From contig DAOQAK010000029.1 of assembly GCA_035353855.1 (NCBI GenBank), forward strand, positions 1-49,617: 49,617 bases of DNA, written 5' to 3'. The position numbers and the translations under genes were made by a program. Source of the stretch: Bacteroidales bacterium (GTDB lineage: Bacteria; Bacteroidota; Bacteroidia; Bacteroidales; CG2-30-32-10). Every line of letters starts with the position of its first letter. The stretch's first letter is position 1. Below are positions 8,901 to 17,101 of the stretch, piece after piece. The notes under the pieces are model-generated. The model saw nothing but the letters and a program-made list of their open reading frames with translations. It made no database searches and was not told the origin of the DNA.

Positions 8901-9410
8901 AATGGGTTTGACATCACTATTGAACCCGATGGTTCGCAATCAGATGAAGGTGCAGAAACCAAATTAAGTTTAAACTTTACAAATAAGATTGGAAAAAACT
9001 GGGATGAAAAAAATATTATAACAAGCTTTACTCCTCCAATCACTCCAACAATAACAATCAAAACAAACTACGGCCCTTTATCCACAGCAGCATCAATATC
9101 GGGTTATGGTCGTGGCACTACTGCTGAAGATAAACGACTAGGAAATACTTCTCTTGGATATCATGAAAAATCACATAGCAGGAATTATCTTAAATATATT
9201 GTGAATAATCCGGCTCCTGTATTTGCAGGAAAAACAGGCGATACAAAAAAAGTATTTACTGACGCTGAAGCTAAATATGTTAAAGCACTAAAAGCTTATG
9301 TTCCCGACAACGAAAGAATATCAGAACTAGATACCGACTGCGTTGGTTCACCTAATATTGTGCAATATCACACTAATAAAGGAACGAAAACTAAAGTAAA
9401 ATGTCCATAA
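5931..9410 (+). CDS. Large DUF4157 (eCIS core domain) effector-like protein with three HExxH motifs
   Basis: The protein has 1159 aa. Residues 75-98 carry the QPKLEVS...FEKEADSTADMIM motif typical of DUF4157 proteins. Residues about 150-226 are the DUF4157 domain, with the zincin motif HELTH at 218-222. A second HExxH (HELIH, 584-588) sits in a separate region and is followed by an EGFTE segment (E607/E611) that could supply a third zinc ligand. A second QPKL...FEREADYVADRI motif occurs at about 685-708. After a helical stretch and a beta-rich domain comes a third zincin motif, HEKSH (1078-1082), then two cysteines near the C-terminus. DUF4157 proteins are the hallmark cargo-associated proteins of eCIS. 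No signal peptide is seen, consistent with cytoplasmic loading. The targets of the two extra peptidase-like regions are unknown. Confidence 0.88.
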   Translation: MSKTNIQVAKPVPVNQNKSNPSTVISCSSKSTDLTTDLIQLKPDENFNWMNENSSIQNRITSEISQPSKQNIIQPKLEVSQPDDDFEKEADSTADMIMRKSCCGSSEEDEKIQPKLNSDFITRQSQVKEKNITSINSSLENQIIHSNSSGNPLPENTRTFMESKFGADFSNVKIHTDSNAVQLSNMLNAQAFTHGNNIYFNSGKFNPGNTSGNHLLAHELTHVLQQSNGLKKISRAYYNVGNSRVNIDYGNVVYHDNTLEYQSQIEENYADWTGQPATAIQTEVSTLSNPQKRWLLFAIDVITDNPISSLNKVEAVERLINHAPEALYAPLDNYDWHNPVFDFENEVLRVSGWFELALTAGLTPPSAQDQSLLDIAYNHELTTSNNSGSTCPATRSATEQLDEAALRSDLPPLMRTYLQNNVNRLTGRGVQSHNVSDILPIADIVQREALQFFSPYIGNGSAKDFLQTWQYSSHLTSSTATNAIPADTGFYFLLNRSKGEADSSGLFQRVKYDSRCEADRLVLEDIITQLLTESTVQTQLNSILSWQSFTSQDNDGAEMVINLQYFSDQDACERRWILVNTLCHELIHAYVHPNFSGLANGRRIVIEGFTEVLGDQLYTRIRTKALSDPSFRALFETGISASAPIPEAQTGYGDDGIYADRIRVIVGEDNFRAAYFLGQTTLAGLQPKLFIGNIDNEFEREADYVADRITMNIEQNIQSSNITKIQRQPMPENPKATVVEATDADIKEFVNSAIDYLNEAADYYKLAKFDQNRLDSAMKQISPMANIYPEMIKTRLNDDADVLKKFKDAFNLAIRNLFIKATADIPNTTIIQLYMANLQFLPEWARPDVASFNLKDDKQRKDFITNLTKAFNVSTLFQNYPITDNASLESLLKYLLSLVSDSQNLIADKLNNDATLVASLKSAYRSTIEQILFKAATALNKNTTDLFLQYRYGSKTLLHEWADKEVANITVAVPIGTSPDPISGNITFSYNGFDITIEPDGSQSDEGAETKLSLNFTNKIGKNWDEKNIITSFTPPITPTITIKTNYGPLSTAASISGYGRGTTAEDKRLGNTSLGYHEKSHSRNYLKYIVNNPAPVFAGKTGDTKKVFTDAEAKYVKALKAYVPDNERISELDTDCVGSPNIVQYHTNKGTKTKVKCP

Positions 9411-9432
9411 TATTAATCTTATCTTTATAAAT

Positions 9433-10683
9433 ATGTCCAGACAATTTTTTCAAATAAAAAATGCGAAACCTGTTAACTATAATGAAAACAAGGTTAACAA
9501 CAAAAGTTCTGAAAATATTATTCAGCGAAAAACTGATGACCATTTTTCCTGGATGAATGTCAATACTGAAATTCAAAACAGGATTAACCAGAATATTTTT
9601 CAACCGGGAAAACAAAATGTTGTTCAGCCAAAATTGGAAATAAGTAAACCCGGCGACTATTACGAAAGAGAAGCCGACACGATGGCTGAAAAAGTGATGT
9701 CAACAAATAATTTTTCTTTTATTAAAACCGAAAAAAATCAAAACAAAAATTCTATTTCACCTTTTTCAAACTCAGGAACAACAGCAAATTCACAACTTGA
9801 ACAAGAACTTCAGGATTCAAACAGTAATGGCAACTCATTATCAAATGATGTTCGCACTTTCATGGAAAGCAGGTTTGGCACTGATTTCAGCAATGTAAAA
9901 ATTCATACTGATTCAAATGCGGTTCATATGAACAGGATGTTGAATTCGCATGCCTTTACTCATGGAAATAATATTTATTTTAATTCAGGAAAATATAATC
10001 CTGAAAGTAATTCAGGAAAAAATTTATTAGCACATGAACTTACACATGTAGTGCAGCAATCTTCAAATTCAGCTCCCAGTATCCAAAGAGACGGAGAAAA
10101 CAATGATGCATTTTCCTTTAATTTCGATTTATTACCTCCTGCATTAAAATTCAGGCTGGGTTCATTCATGCTCAATGTTAATACCAGTTCCAGTGAATTT
10201 AATTTTACACAAGGTTTGATGAGAACAACTCTCGGATATTCTTATGGAAGTGATATTTATTTAGGCAGTAGTGGTGGCGGATTCAATTCCCGAATAGGAT
10301 TTAATCCTTCATCCGACCAGATTTCATTGGGACTCGGATATGACCAATTCAGGCTCAACACCTCATTTAACCCCTCAACAACATCATTTGGATTAGGTCT
10401 GGGTTACGGTTCTTCACTTCTTCCCATGCCATCAGAATTAAGTTCCAGTGTTTACAGAGGTGAAGCAGGAGCTGAAAGTGCATTGGGTTCTTTAGGTTCG
10501 ATGAGTAATCCATACAGCTGGTACACTCAAAATGGCGATAACATTGATGCGATCATGAGCGCGGTTAAATCAACAACATCAATAGGTGATGCGCAAGAAG
10601 GAAGTTTTGGTGCAGGACTAAGGTTTACTTATAATCCCCAGTCAGGAGCAATTATTTATGGCGGAATGCAGTGGATCTTCTGA
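9433..10683 (+). CDS. DUF4157 effector-like protein with beta-barrel-like C-terminus
   Basis: The protein has 416 aa. Its N-terminus mirrors that of the upstream effector (FSWMNVNTEIQNRI, then QPKLEISKPGDYYEREAD), followed by a DUF4157 domain at about residues 135-210 with HELTH at 201-205. The remainder (about 230-416) is made of alternating glycine- and serine-rich amphipathic strands (SLGLGYDQFRLNTSF, FGLGLGYG) and ends GGMQWIF. A terminal aromatic residue after such strands is typical of outer-membrane beta-barrels. There is no signal peptide, so the barrel-like part is unlikely to be a normal exported porin and may instead be delivered cargo. The gene follows the 1159-aa effector after 22 bases. 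Barrel folding is a prediction from pattern only. Confidence 0.87.
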   Translation: MSRQFFQIKNAKPVNYNENKVNNKSSENIIQRKTDDHFSWMNVNTEIQNRINQNIFQPGKQNVVQPKLEISKPGDYYEREADTMAEKVMSTNNFSFIKTEKNQNKNSISPFSNSGTTANSQLEQELQDSNSNGNSLSNDVRTFMESRFGTDFSNVKIHTDSNAVHMNRMLNSHAFTHGNNIYFNSGKYNPESNSGKNLLAHELTHVVQQSSNSAPSIQRDGENNDAFSFNFDLLPPALKFRLGSFMLNVNTSSSEFNFTQGLMRTTLGYSYGSDIYLGSSGGGFNSRIGFNPSSDQISLGLGYDQFRLNTSFNPSTTSFGLGLGYGSSLLPMPSELSSSVYRGEAGAESALGSLGSMSNPYSWYTQNGDNIDAIMSAVKSTTSIGDAQEGSFGAGLRFTYNPQSGAIIYGGMQWIF

Positions 10684-10777
10684 TAAACTTCAAGAACCAA
10701 TCCGTCTTAGGTGGACAATACTTAAAGAAAGATATTTTTAAATTGGAGATTTGAGATTTGATTCTTTAACTTTCTGC

Positions 10778-11182
10778 TTAATTCATCATTTCTTTTTTCA
10801 AAGTATTCCAATAACTTTTTCCGTAGGAAACAAAAATTTCTTCACCAGCTTTAATATTTCTCGATGCCTTAATATATGCTTCGCCCTTTATAATTTCATA
10901 TCTTGCATTGTTACGCAATCCCTCAACACGTGTTAAACCTGCAGCATCATTGGCATATCTGCCTTTTGCCCACAATGTATACTGAGCATCAATACATCTT
11001 CTCTTACTAATAAATAAATAATATCCGCCAAAGCCTTCCTGTTCTTCATTGCGCTTTTCACATTCTTTCCATGTTATTCTGTCGCCATCATATTTTACGA
11101 TAATATCTCCTCGTTTAAAATCCTTTTCAGCCCATAAACCCATTCCTGATGATGGTATCTGCGATTCTTTTACTTTAAGCAT
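10778..11182 (-). CDS. Small SET-domain protein (putative lysine methyltransferase)
   Basis: The 134-aa protein begins MLKVKESQIPSSGMGLWAEKD, which matches the SET-I N-terminal G-x-G motif. It continues with FKRGDIIVKYDGDRI, a NDAAG...RNNARYE segment (the cofactor-binding N-H/N-N motif) and GEEIFVSYGKSYW (the catalytic-tyrosine post-core motif). SET domains transfer methyl groups from S-adenosylmethionine to lysine side chains; single-domain bacterial versions usually have unknown substrates. A longer reading frame extends to 11275, but its first 31 residues are lysine- and phenylalanine-rich noise, so the ATG at 11182 is preferred. It is divergent from asnS and lies next to the eCIS effectors, with no evidence of a functional link. 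Confidence 0.82.
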   Translation of the reverse strand: MLKVKESQIPSSGMGLWAEKDFKRGDIIVKYDGDRITWKECEKRNEEQEGFGGYYLFISKRRCIDAQYTLWAKGRYANDAAGLTRVEGLRNNARYEIIKGEAYIKASRNIKAGEEIFVSYGKSYWNTLKKEMMN

Positions 11183-11328
11183 CTTTAAAAAATTTAGTTG
11201 TACAAAAATAGCAGAAATAGTTCTATTTAAAAACGTAATCATAAAAAAACATTTAACATTTTTTGATTTCATCAATCGAAAATGTTGTTAATCCCGCTAA
11301 AAAATCGTTTTTTTGCAAAAAAAATAAT

Positions 11329-12735
11329 ATGGAACATTTCAGAAGAAATAAGATTAAGGATCTGATGAAAAATCCTGAATCTGTAGGCATCGGAAATAGT
11401 GTTACTGTTAAGGGTTGGGTTCGTACCAAAAGAGGAAATAAAAATGTTGCTTTCATCGCTTTGAACGATGGATCAATCATTCACAGCATTCAAATTGTTG
11501 TGGATGTTCAAAAGTTTGATGAAAATATTTTAAAACAAATAACCACAGGCGCATGTATCGGGGCAAGCGGAACTCTTGTAGAATCGCCGGGTGCAGGACA
11601 ACATGTTGAAATTAATGCAACCGCAATTGAAGTATATGGAACTGCCGACAGCGAAATTTATCCGCTACAGAAAAAAGGACATACATTAGAGTTCCTTCGT
11701 GAAATAGCCCACCTTCGTCCACGTACCAATACTTTTGGCGCAGTTCTCCGAATTCGTCATGCTATGGCTTATGCCATACATAAATATTTTAATGATAATG
11801 GTTTTTATTATTTGCATACTCCTATAATCACTGGTTCGGATGCAGAAGGCGCAGGAGAAATGTTTCGCGTAACAACGCTGGATATTGAAAACACACCTAA
11901 AAAAGAAGATGGCACAATAGATTTTACAAAAGATTTTTTTGGAAAACCCACAAACCTTACTGTTTCCGGTCAACTGGAAGGTGAGTTAGGCGCCATGGCT
12001 TTATCGCTTATATATACTTTCGGTCCTACGTTCCGTGCAGAAAATTCAAATACACCAAGGCATTTAGCCGAGTTCTGGATGATTGAACCCGAAATGGCTT
12101 TCTATGAAATTGAAGACAATATGGAATTAGCAGAAGATTTTTTAAAATATCTTATTCGCTATGCTTTGGAAAATTGTTATGACGATTTGGAATTTCTGAA
12201 TAATATGTATGACAAGGAATTGATTGATCGCCTGAAATCTGTAACTGATAATGCTTTTGAACGATTAACATATACAAAAGGTGTTGAAATCCTTGAAGCA
12301 TCGGGACAAAAATTTGAATTCCCGATATCGTGGGGAAAAGACCTGCAGGCTGAACATGAAAGATACCTGGTGGAAAAACATTTTAAAAAACCAGTTATTC
12401 TTACCGATTATCCAAGAGATATTAAAGCCTTTTACATGAAACAAAATGATGACGGGAAAACTGTTCGCGGTATGGATGTTTTGTTTCCTCGCATAGGTGA
12501 AATCATTGGAGGTTCACAAAGAGAAGAAAATTATGAAAAACTTCTTGGCAGAATTCATGAAATGAAAATTCCGGATAAAGATATGTGGTGGTACCTGGAA
12601 ACAAGAAAATTTGGATCAGCGCCACACAGCGGATTTGGTCTCGGGTTTGAACGACTCATTCTTTTTGTTACCGGAATGGCGAATATCCGTGATGTGATTC
12701 CTTTTCCACGTACACCACAGAATGCAGAATTTTAG
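11329..12735 (+). CDS. asnS: Asparaginyl-tRNA synthetase
   Basis: The 468-aa enzyme charges tRNA-Asn with asparagine in the cytoplasm. The N-terminal OB-fold (VTVKGWVRTKRGNKNVAFI) is followed by a class II catalytic core. Motif 2 is FRAENSNTPRHLAEFWMIEPE-like and motif 3 is GFGLGFERLILFVTGM, ending in IRDVIPFPRTP. The length agrees with bacterial AsnRS (about 466 aa). The ATG at 11329 is chosen because the N-terminal MEHFRRNKIKDLM is the natural start of the family and the extra upstream 22 codons are unlike it. It is followed by sigma-54 after 82 bases. Confidence 0.97.
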   Translation: MEHFRRNKIKDLMKNPESVGIGNSVTVKGWVRTKRGNKNVAFIALNDGSIIHSIQIVVDVQKFDENILKQITTGACIGASGTLVESPGAGQHVEINATAIEVYGTADSEIYPLQKKGHTLEFLREIAHLRPRTNTFGAVLRIRHAMAYAIHKYFNDNGFYYLHTPIITGSDAEGAGEMFRVTTLDIENTPKKEDGTIDFTKDFFGKPTNLTVSGQLEGELGAMALSLIYTFGPTFRAENSNTPRHLAEFWMIEPEMAFYEIEDNMELAEDFLKYLIRYALENCYDDLEFLNNMYDKELIDRLKSVTDNAFERLTYTKGVEILEASGQKFEFPISWGKDLQAEHERYLVEKHFKKPVILTDYPRDIKAFYMKQNDDGKTVRGMDVLFPRIGEIIGGSQREENYEKLLGRIHEMKIPDKDMWWYLETRKFGSAPHSGFGLGFERLILFVTGMANIRDVIPFPRTPQNAEF

Positions 12736-12817
12736 TTCAGAAAATTTTATAAATATCTCTTGCTTTCAAGTCGGTTTTTGAGTAAATTGCAAGAAAATAT
12801 AAAACCGTTTTACAACT

Positions 12818-14311
12818 ATGCTCAACCAGAAATTACAACAGAAACTTCTTCAAAAGTTGTCGCCACAGCAGATACAGCTCATGAAACTGTTGCAAGTTCC
12901 TACCATAGCTTTAGAACAACGAATAAAACAGGAAATCGAGGAAAACCCTGCCCTTGAAGAAGGCACAGAGGAAGAAGAAGAAAACACAAATGAAGAACTC
13001 GATGACAATAACATTTCCGAGGATATAAATGAAGATGATGAAACGCAGGATGATTCGAAAATAAATGAAGAAGACGAATTTGCTTTCGATGATTATGTTA
13101 ATGGTGATGATGAAATTCCATTATACAAACTTGTAGCCAATAATACAAGTCTTGATGATGAAAAAAGAGATATCCCTTATGCTTCGGGCATCACATTTCA
13201 TGAACAATTGATTTCACAACTTGGTCTTCGGGTACTCGAAAACAGGGAATACCAGATAGCGCTTCATCTTATAGGAAACCTCGATGATTCAGGCTATCTG
13301 CAACGTGATATCAATGCAATGGTTGATGATCTGGCTTTCGCCCAGAATATCAAAACAACAGCTTCCGAAATATTGCATTTACTTGAAATCATCCAGGAAT
13401 TTGATCCTCCCGGTGTGGGTGCAAGAAATTTACAGGAGTGCCTGTTATTACAGTTAAAACGATTATCCCCTTCTACACCTGAAATTGAACAGGCTATAGA
13501 TATTATCAAAAACTATTTTGAGGATTTTACAAAAAAACATTACGATAAAATTGAAAAGAAAAAAGGCATTAATGAAAATATTCTGCATAGTGCTATTGGT
13601 GAAATCCTGAAATTAAATCCAAAGCCGGGAAATACTTACATTGAACATTCACGTGTTCAGCAATACATTGTTCCCGATTTTATTTTAACGAATAACGACG
13701 GGCAATTGGAACTATTTCTAAATTCACGCAATGCTCCCGATTTAAAGATCAGCAAGACCTACCAGGAAATGCTGGAATCATATTCCAGGTCGAAAGATAA
13801 AAAAGGAACACAAAAAGAAGCAATGGTTTTTGTTAAGCAAAAAATTGATTCTGCAAAATGGTTTATCGATGCTATAAAACAACGCCAGGATACTTTATAT
13901 CAAACCATGAATGCTATTCTTGAATACCAGAAAGAATATTTTACTGAAGGTGATGAAACATTAATAAAACCAATGATCCTGAAAGATATTGCTGAAAAAG
14001 TAAACCTTGATATAAGTACAATCTCCAGGGTTGCAAACAGCAAATATGTTCAAACTCCTTTTGGAACATTCCCATTAAAAAGTTTTTTCTCTGAGTCCAT
14101 GTCGACTGATTCGGGAGAAGAAGTTTCAACACGTGAAGTAAAAAAAATATTACAGAATTGCATCGAATCGGAAAGTAAGAAAAAACCTCTTACTGATGAT
14201 GAACTGGCAAAAATTCTGAATGAAAAAGGATACAATATTGCACGGCGTACTATTGCTAAGTACCGCGAAATGCTTAACATTCCTGTAGCACGCTTACGTA
14301 AAGAAATTTAA
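12818..14311 (+). CDS. rpoN: RNA polymerase sigma-54 factor
   Basis: The 497-aa protein directs RNA polymerase to -24/-12 promoters, which need an enhancer-binding ATPase for opening. The glutamine-rich activator-interacting N-terminus (QKLLQKLSPQQIQLMKLLQ) is followed by a strongly acidic linker at about residues 45-95, the core-binding region and the C-terminal DNA-binding part. The RpoN box reads ARRTIAKYRE at residues 475-484. The next gene starts 4 bases after its stop, so the two are likely co-transcribed. No enhancer-binding protein is encoded in this window. Confidence 0.97.
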   Translation: MLNQKLQQKLLQKLSPQQIQLMKLLQVPTIALEQRIKQEIEENPALEEGTEEEEENTNEELDDNNISEDINEDDETQDDSKINEEDEFAFDDYVNGDDEIPLYKLVANNTSLDDEKRDIPYASGITFHEQLISQLGLRVLENREYQIALHLIGNLDDSGYLQRDINAMVDDLAFAQNIKTTASEILHLLEIIQEFDPPGVGARNLQECLLLQLKRLSPSTPEIEQAIDIIKNYFEDFTKKHYDKIEKKKGINENILHSAIGEILKLNPKPGNTYIEHSRVQQYIVPDFILTNNDGQLELFLNSRNAPDLKISKTYQEMLESYSRSKDKKGTQKEAMVFVKQKIDSAKWFIDAIKQRQDTLYQTMNAILEYQKEYFTEGDETLIKPMILKDIAEKVNLDISTISRVANSKYVQTPFGTFPLKSFFSESMSTDSGEEVSTREVKKILQNCIESESKKKPLTDDELAKILNEKGYNIARRTIAKYREMLNIPVARLRKEI

Positions 14312-14315
14312 ACGA

Positions 14316-14927
14316 ATGGAAACCCGCCTGGCAAAAATCATTTCATATCTTTTCCATCCTGTATTTGTTCCGATATACGGATTATTGGTACTCTTTAATA
14401 TGAAATCATATTTTTCTTTTGAGCTTATATTTAATGCTCAATTATTAATCCTTTCGTTTGTATTTATTACTACTGTAATTTTTCCATTGTTTATAATTTA
14501 TTTTTTGAAACAGCAGGGTTACATTCAAAGTTTTCAAATGCAAAGCCGCGATGAAAGAAGACTACCTTATTTATTAATGGCAATTTTTTATTTTATCACT
14601 TACCAAATGTTCACCCAGATGCATCTTCCGGAAATATATTCTTTTTATTTTATGGGTGCAACATTACTTTTAGCGCTGGTGGTTATCATTAATATATGGT
14701 GGAAAGTTAGCATACATATGGTTGGCATGGGCGGTTTGTTTGGAATGCTCACCGGGTTATCAATAGCATTTTCATTCAATACTATTTATTTACTTTCAAT
14801 TATTTTATTGATAAGCGGGATTGTCGGATTTGCCCGTTTAAAATTAGAAACCCACAAACCATCCGAAATATATTCCGGATTTCTTGTGGGTACTGTTATA
14901 ATGACTTGCCTGTATTTATTTATCTAA
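14316..14927 (+). CDS. PAP2-superfamily-like integral membrane protein
   Basis: The 203-aa protein has about six hydrophobic helices. It shows weak traces of the PAP2 phosphatase motifs: an RDERRLP segment in place of the first, SIHMVG in place of the SGH motif, and ARLKLETHKPSE matching the R-x5-H-x3-D/E pattern of the third. PAP2 proteins dephosphorylate lipid phosphates at the membrane; here the motifs are degenerate, so catalysis is uncertain. It is translationally close to rpoN (4 bases), and its 3' end overlaps the convergent barrel gene by 4 bases. Confidence 0.7.
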   Translation: METRLAKIISYLFHPVFVPIYGLLVLFNMKSYFSFELIFNAQLLILSFVFITTVIFPLFIIYFLKQQGYIQSFQMQSRDERRLPYLLMAIFYFITYQMFTQMHLPEIYSFYFMGATLLLALVVIINIWWKVSIHMVGMGGLFGMLTGLSIAFSFNTIYLLSIILLISGIVGFARLKLETHKPSEIYSGFLVGTVIMTCLYLFI

Positions 14928-15670
14928 AGCAATGAAATTGCTATTCCTGCAGAAACAGGATACATTTCCAAACCTTTATCTTTTTTAAAAATATTTGTAA
15001 GAGAATAATATCCGAATACTCCAAACATTCCGTAATTAAAACGTGCAGTAACGCCATATCGTAAAGTTTCAATGTTTGGAATTTTATAATTTTTATATTT
15101 TACTTTATCTGTTGTTCCTGATAAATAATCATCTCCGCTGTATTTCGTATGATTATTAATCAAATAGCCGGCTTTAAATCCAACAGCAAACCTTATGTCT
15201 TTTCCTTTTTTGTTTTCAGCGCTGTATTTAAATTCAACCGGAACATCAAAATAAGAAAGGTTGATTTTATTTACGATATATTCTATTTTATTACCATTTA
15301 TTGTTTTAGGTATACGGTTAAAAATAGTATTTCCGGTATATACATTTGTTGATGAAACGGAATCGTAACTCATTTCTTTTGCAGGGCTAGCATCACTAAA
15401 TAAATTATGTGAGCCTAATCCGAAACCAATATTAAAACTAAATTTACTTTTTCCGAAAGGAACATTATACATTAAATAAAAAGCTACACCGCGATTAAAT
15501 GATTTAACGGTAAGACTGGTATCGGCGCCCTGCCAAAAATCATTATAAATATTGATGATCACTTTTTCTCCTTTACCCGAAGAAATCTTCTTTGAAGAAG
15601 TTGAATCCTGTGCATGAATTACACTTAATGAAACTATGGATATCAAAAAAATTAAAAATGTTTTTTTCAT
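14924..15670 (-). CDS. Outer-membrane beta-barrel protein (porin-like, PorT/OmpA-barrel type)
   Basis: The 248-aa protein starts with a clear signal peptide, MKKTFLIFLISIVSLSVIHA followed by QDST. The mature part alternates amphipathic strands such as FSFNIGFGLGSHNLF, FDVPVEFKYSA and RYGVTARFNYGMFGVFGYYSL, as in the small outer-membrane barrel families common in this phylum. The reading frame extends 14 codons further upstream, but the ATG at 15670 gives the proper signal peptide. The specific function is unknown. Confidence 0.8.
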   Translation of the reverse strand: MKKTFLIFLISIVSLSVIHAQDSTSSKKISSGKGEKVIINIYNDFWQGADTSLTVKSFNRGVAFYLMYNVPFGKSKFSFNIGFGLGSHNLFSDASPAKEMSYDSVSSTNVYTGNTIFNRIPKTINGNKIEYIVNKINLSYFDVPVEFKYSAENKKGKDIRFAVGFKAGYLINNHTKYSGDDYLSGTTDKVKYKNYKIPNIETLRYGVTARFNYGMFGVFGYYSLTNIFKKDKGLEMYPVSAGIAISLL

Positions 15671-15728
15671 AGCGGAAATTTTTGTTTTGTACAAAGTTAA
15701 AATAAATAACAATTTTAGATTATTTTCA

Positions 15729-16997
15729 TTATAATTTCGTCATTTTATCCCAAAGTTTTTTCCCCATCTCCTTAGAGAACTCATATAATCCGGCTGGTTC
15801 ATTTATTACTTTCCGGTCATGTACAATAAGTTCTCCGTTTGAAATAACATGTTGCACCTGTCTTGATTCAATTCCGAATAAAAAGTGTCCGTAAAAATTA
15901 TTCTGATTAAAATCAGTAGGAGTATTATAATCAAGTACCACAAGATTATTTTCTCCATCACCAGAAATATTATTTGATTTTAAATAACGATGAACATTCC
16001 TGAAACGCTTGTATGCGCCGGGATAATCAATGTTGTCAAATCCCTGCCCAACATAAAATGCCGATTTTGCACTCCGCAGCATATCGCTGTGCATACCATC
16101 AGTACCCAGCATGATATTTTCGCCCAATCCCCGTGAATTGAAATATCCTACATTGTTATTCAAATTACTTTCCGAATTCTGCACAACCCATGCCTTTGAA
16201 TTTTGAATGATTTTCTTTTCATGTTCATCAATATGCAGACAATGACCCAGTATGGTTTTAGAAAAATCAAGTGCACCATAATTATTTAATCTTTCAATAA
16301 CACGACAATGGTAATTTTTTAAACATTCTTCTTCATCGTATTTATCTTCCGCCGTGTGAACATGAATTCCGCTATTATATTCCCTGGCAAGTGCAACAGC
16401 CGATTCCAGTGTTTTATCCGAAATGGTGAACGAAGCATGTAACCCCACTAATCCTTGTTCTGCCTTTAAATAATTTTCCGTTTCTGCTAAACCTTTCTGA
16501 GCAATATCTTCGCCATCCCTATCGCTGATTTCATAACACAATAAATGAGAAACACCTATTTTATTAAAAGCATTTGCAATAGTTTCAAGTGAACCATCAA
16601 TCGCAAATGGCGAAGCATGATGATCGATTACAAAAGTAACACCGTTCTGCGCACAAGCTACAGCAGTTACCAATGCACTTGCTTCAATCATTTCCTCATC
16701 TAAACATTTATCCAATGTCCACCAAACATATTTAAGAATTTCATAAAAGTTTTCAGGACTTTTTTTTGGCGGATGCATTCCCCTGGACAAAGCCGAATAT
16801 ACATGATGATGCCCACAGGCAAATGATTTGGTAACATATTTACCTTTACAGTCGATAACTTTATCTGTGGGTTTTGTTCTGATTTCATCAATGAAATCAA
16901 TGTTTCCATTAATCCCGGAATTAATTTTGATATTCGATTTTTTAAACTCCAATGTTTGCCAGTTAATAAAAGTGGCATCCTTTAAATAAATTGTCAT
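15729..16997 (-). CDS. ssnA: SsnA-like amidohydrolase/aminohydrolase of purine catabolism
   Basis: The 422-aa member of the amidohydrolase superfamily has the N-terminal metal motif SFACGHHHVYSALSRGM (H63-H65), HVHTAEDKYDEEE, the GHCLHIDEHE histidine region and the LGTDGMHSDML aspartate. These match SsnA, the putative aminohydrolase of E. coli encoded next to ygfK and the selenium-associated molybdenum hydroxylases. Recent genetics on gut anaerobes places ssnA in anaerobic urate degradation, probably in ring opening or deamination. It ends 58 bases from the barrel gene and is divergent from the histidine kinase, 104 bases away. Identification is good; the exact substrate is not established. 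Confidence 0.88.
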   Translation of the reverse strand: MTIYLKDATFINWQTLEFKKSNIKINSGINGNIDFIDEIRTKPTDKVIDCKGKYVTKSFACGHHHVYSALSRGMHPPKKSPENFYEILKYVWWTLDKCLDEEMIEASALVTAVACAQNGVTFVIDHHASPFAIDGSLETIANAFNKIGVSHLLCYEISDRDGEDIAQKGLAETENYLKAEQGLVGLHASFTISDKTLESAVALAREYNSGIHVHTAEDKYDEEECLKNYHCRVIERLNNYGALDFSKTILGHCLHIDEHEKKIIQNSKAWVVQNSESNLNNNVGYFNSRGLGENIMLGTDGMHSDMLRSAKSAFYVGQGFDNIDYPGAYKRFRNVHRYLKSNNISGDGENNLVVLDYNTPTDFNQNNFYGHFLFGIESRQVQHVISNGELIVHDRKVINEPAGLYEFSKEMGKKLWDKMTKL

Positions 16998-17074
16998 ATC
17001 GTTTCTATTTATTTTAATGCAAAACTATGTATAAATTCTTAATGTTATTTTATTTCATAATATGAAAAATTAAA

Positions 17075-17082
17075 TAACTTTG
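17075..17082 (+). promoter_or_regulatory. Putative -7 promoter element for the PAS histidine kinase
   Basis: The sequence TAACTTTG is an exact match to the Bacteroidota -7 consensus TAnnTTTG and ends 19 bases before the kinase ATG. The region upstream at -33 spacing is AT-rich without a clear TTTG, so confidence is moderate. Confidence 0.45.
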
Positions 17083-17101
17083 AATAAAATATTCATTCAA
17101 T

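Noticed and set aside
1..10683. Interpretation of the left region as a contractile prophage
   Set aside because: The DUF4255, CIS tape measure, Pvc15-type ATPase and DUF4157 genes are eCIS hallmarks, and no capsid, terminase, integrase or lysis genes are visible.
14851..14890. Inverted repeat CCCACAA ... TTGTGGG with an inner ATCCG/CGGAT pair
   Set aside because: It lies within the coding sequence of the PAP2-like gene, upstream of its stop, and has no T-run; likely chance or coding constraint.
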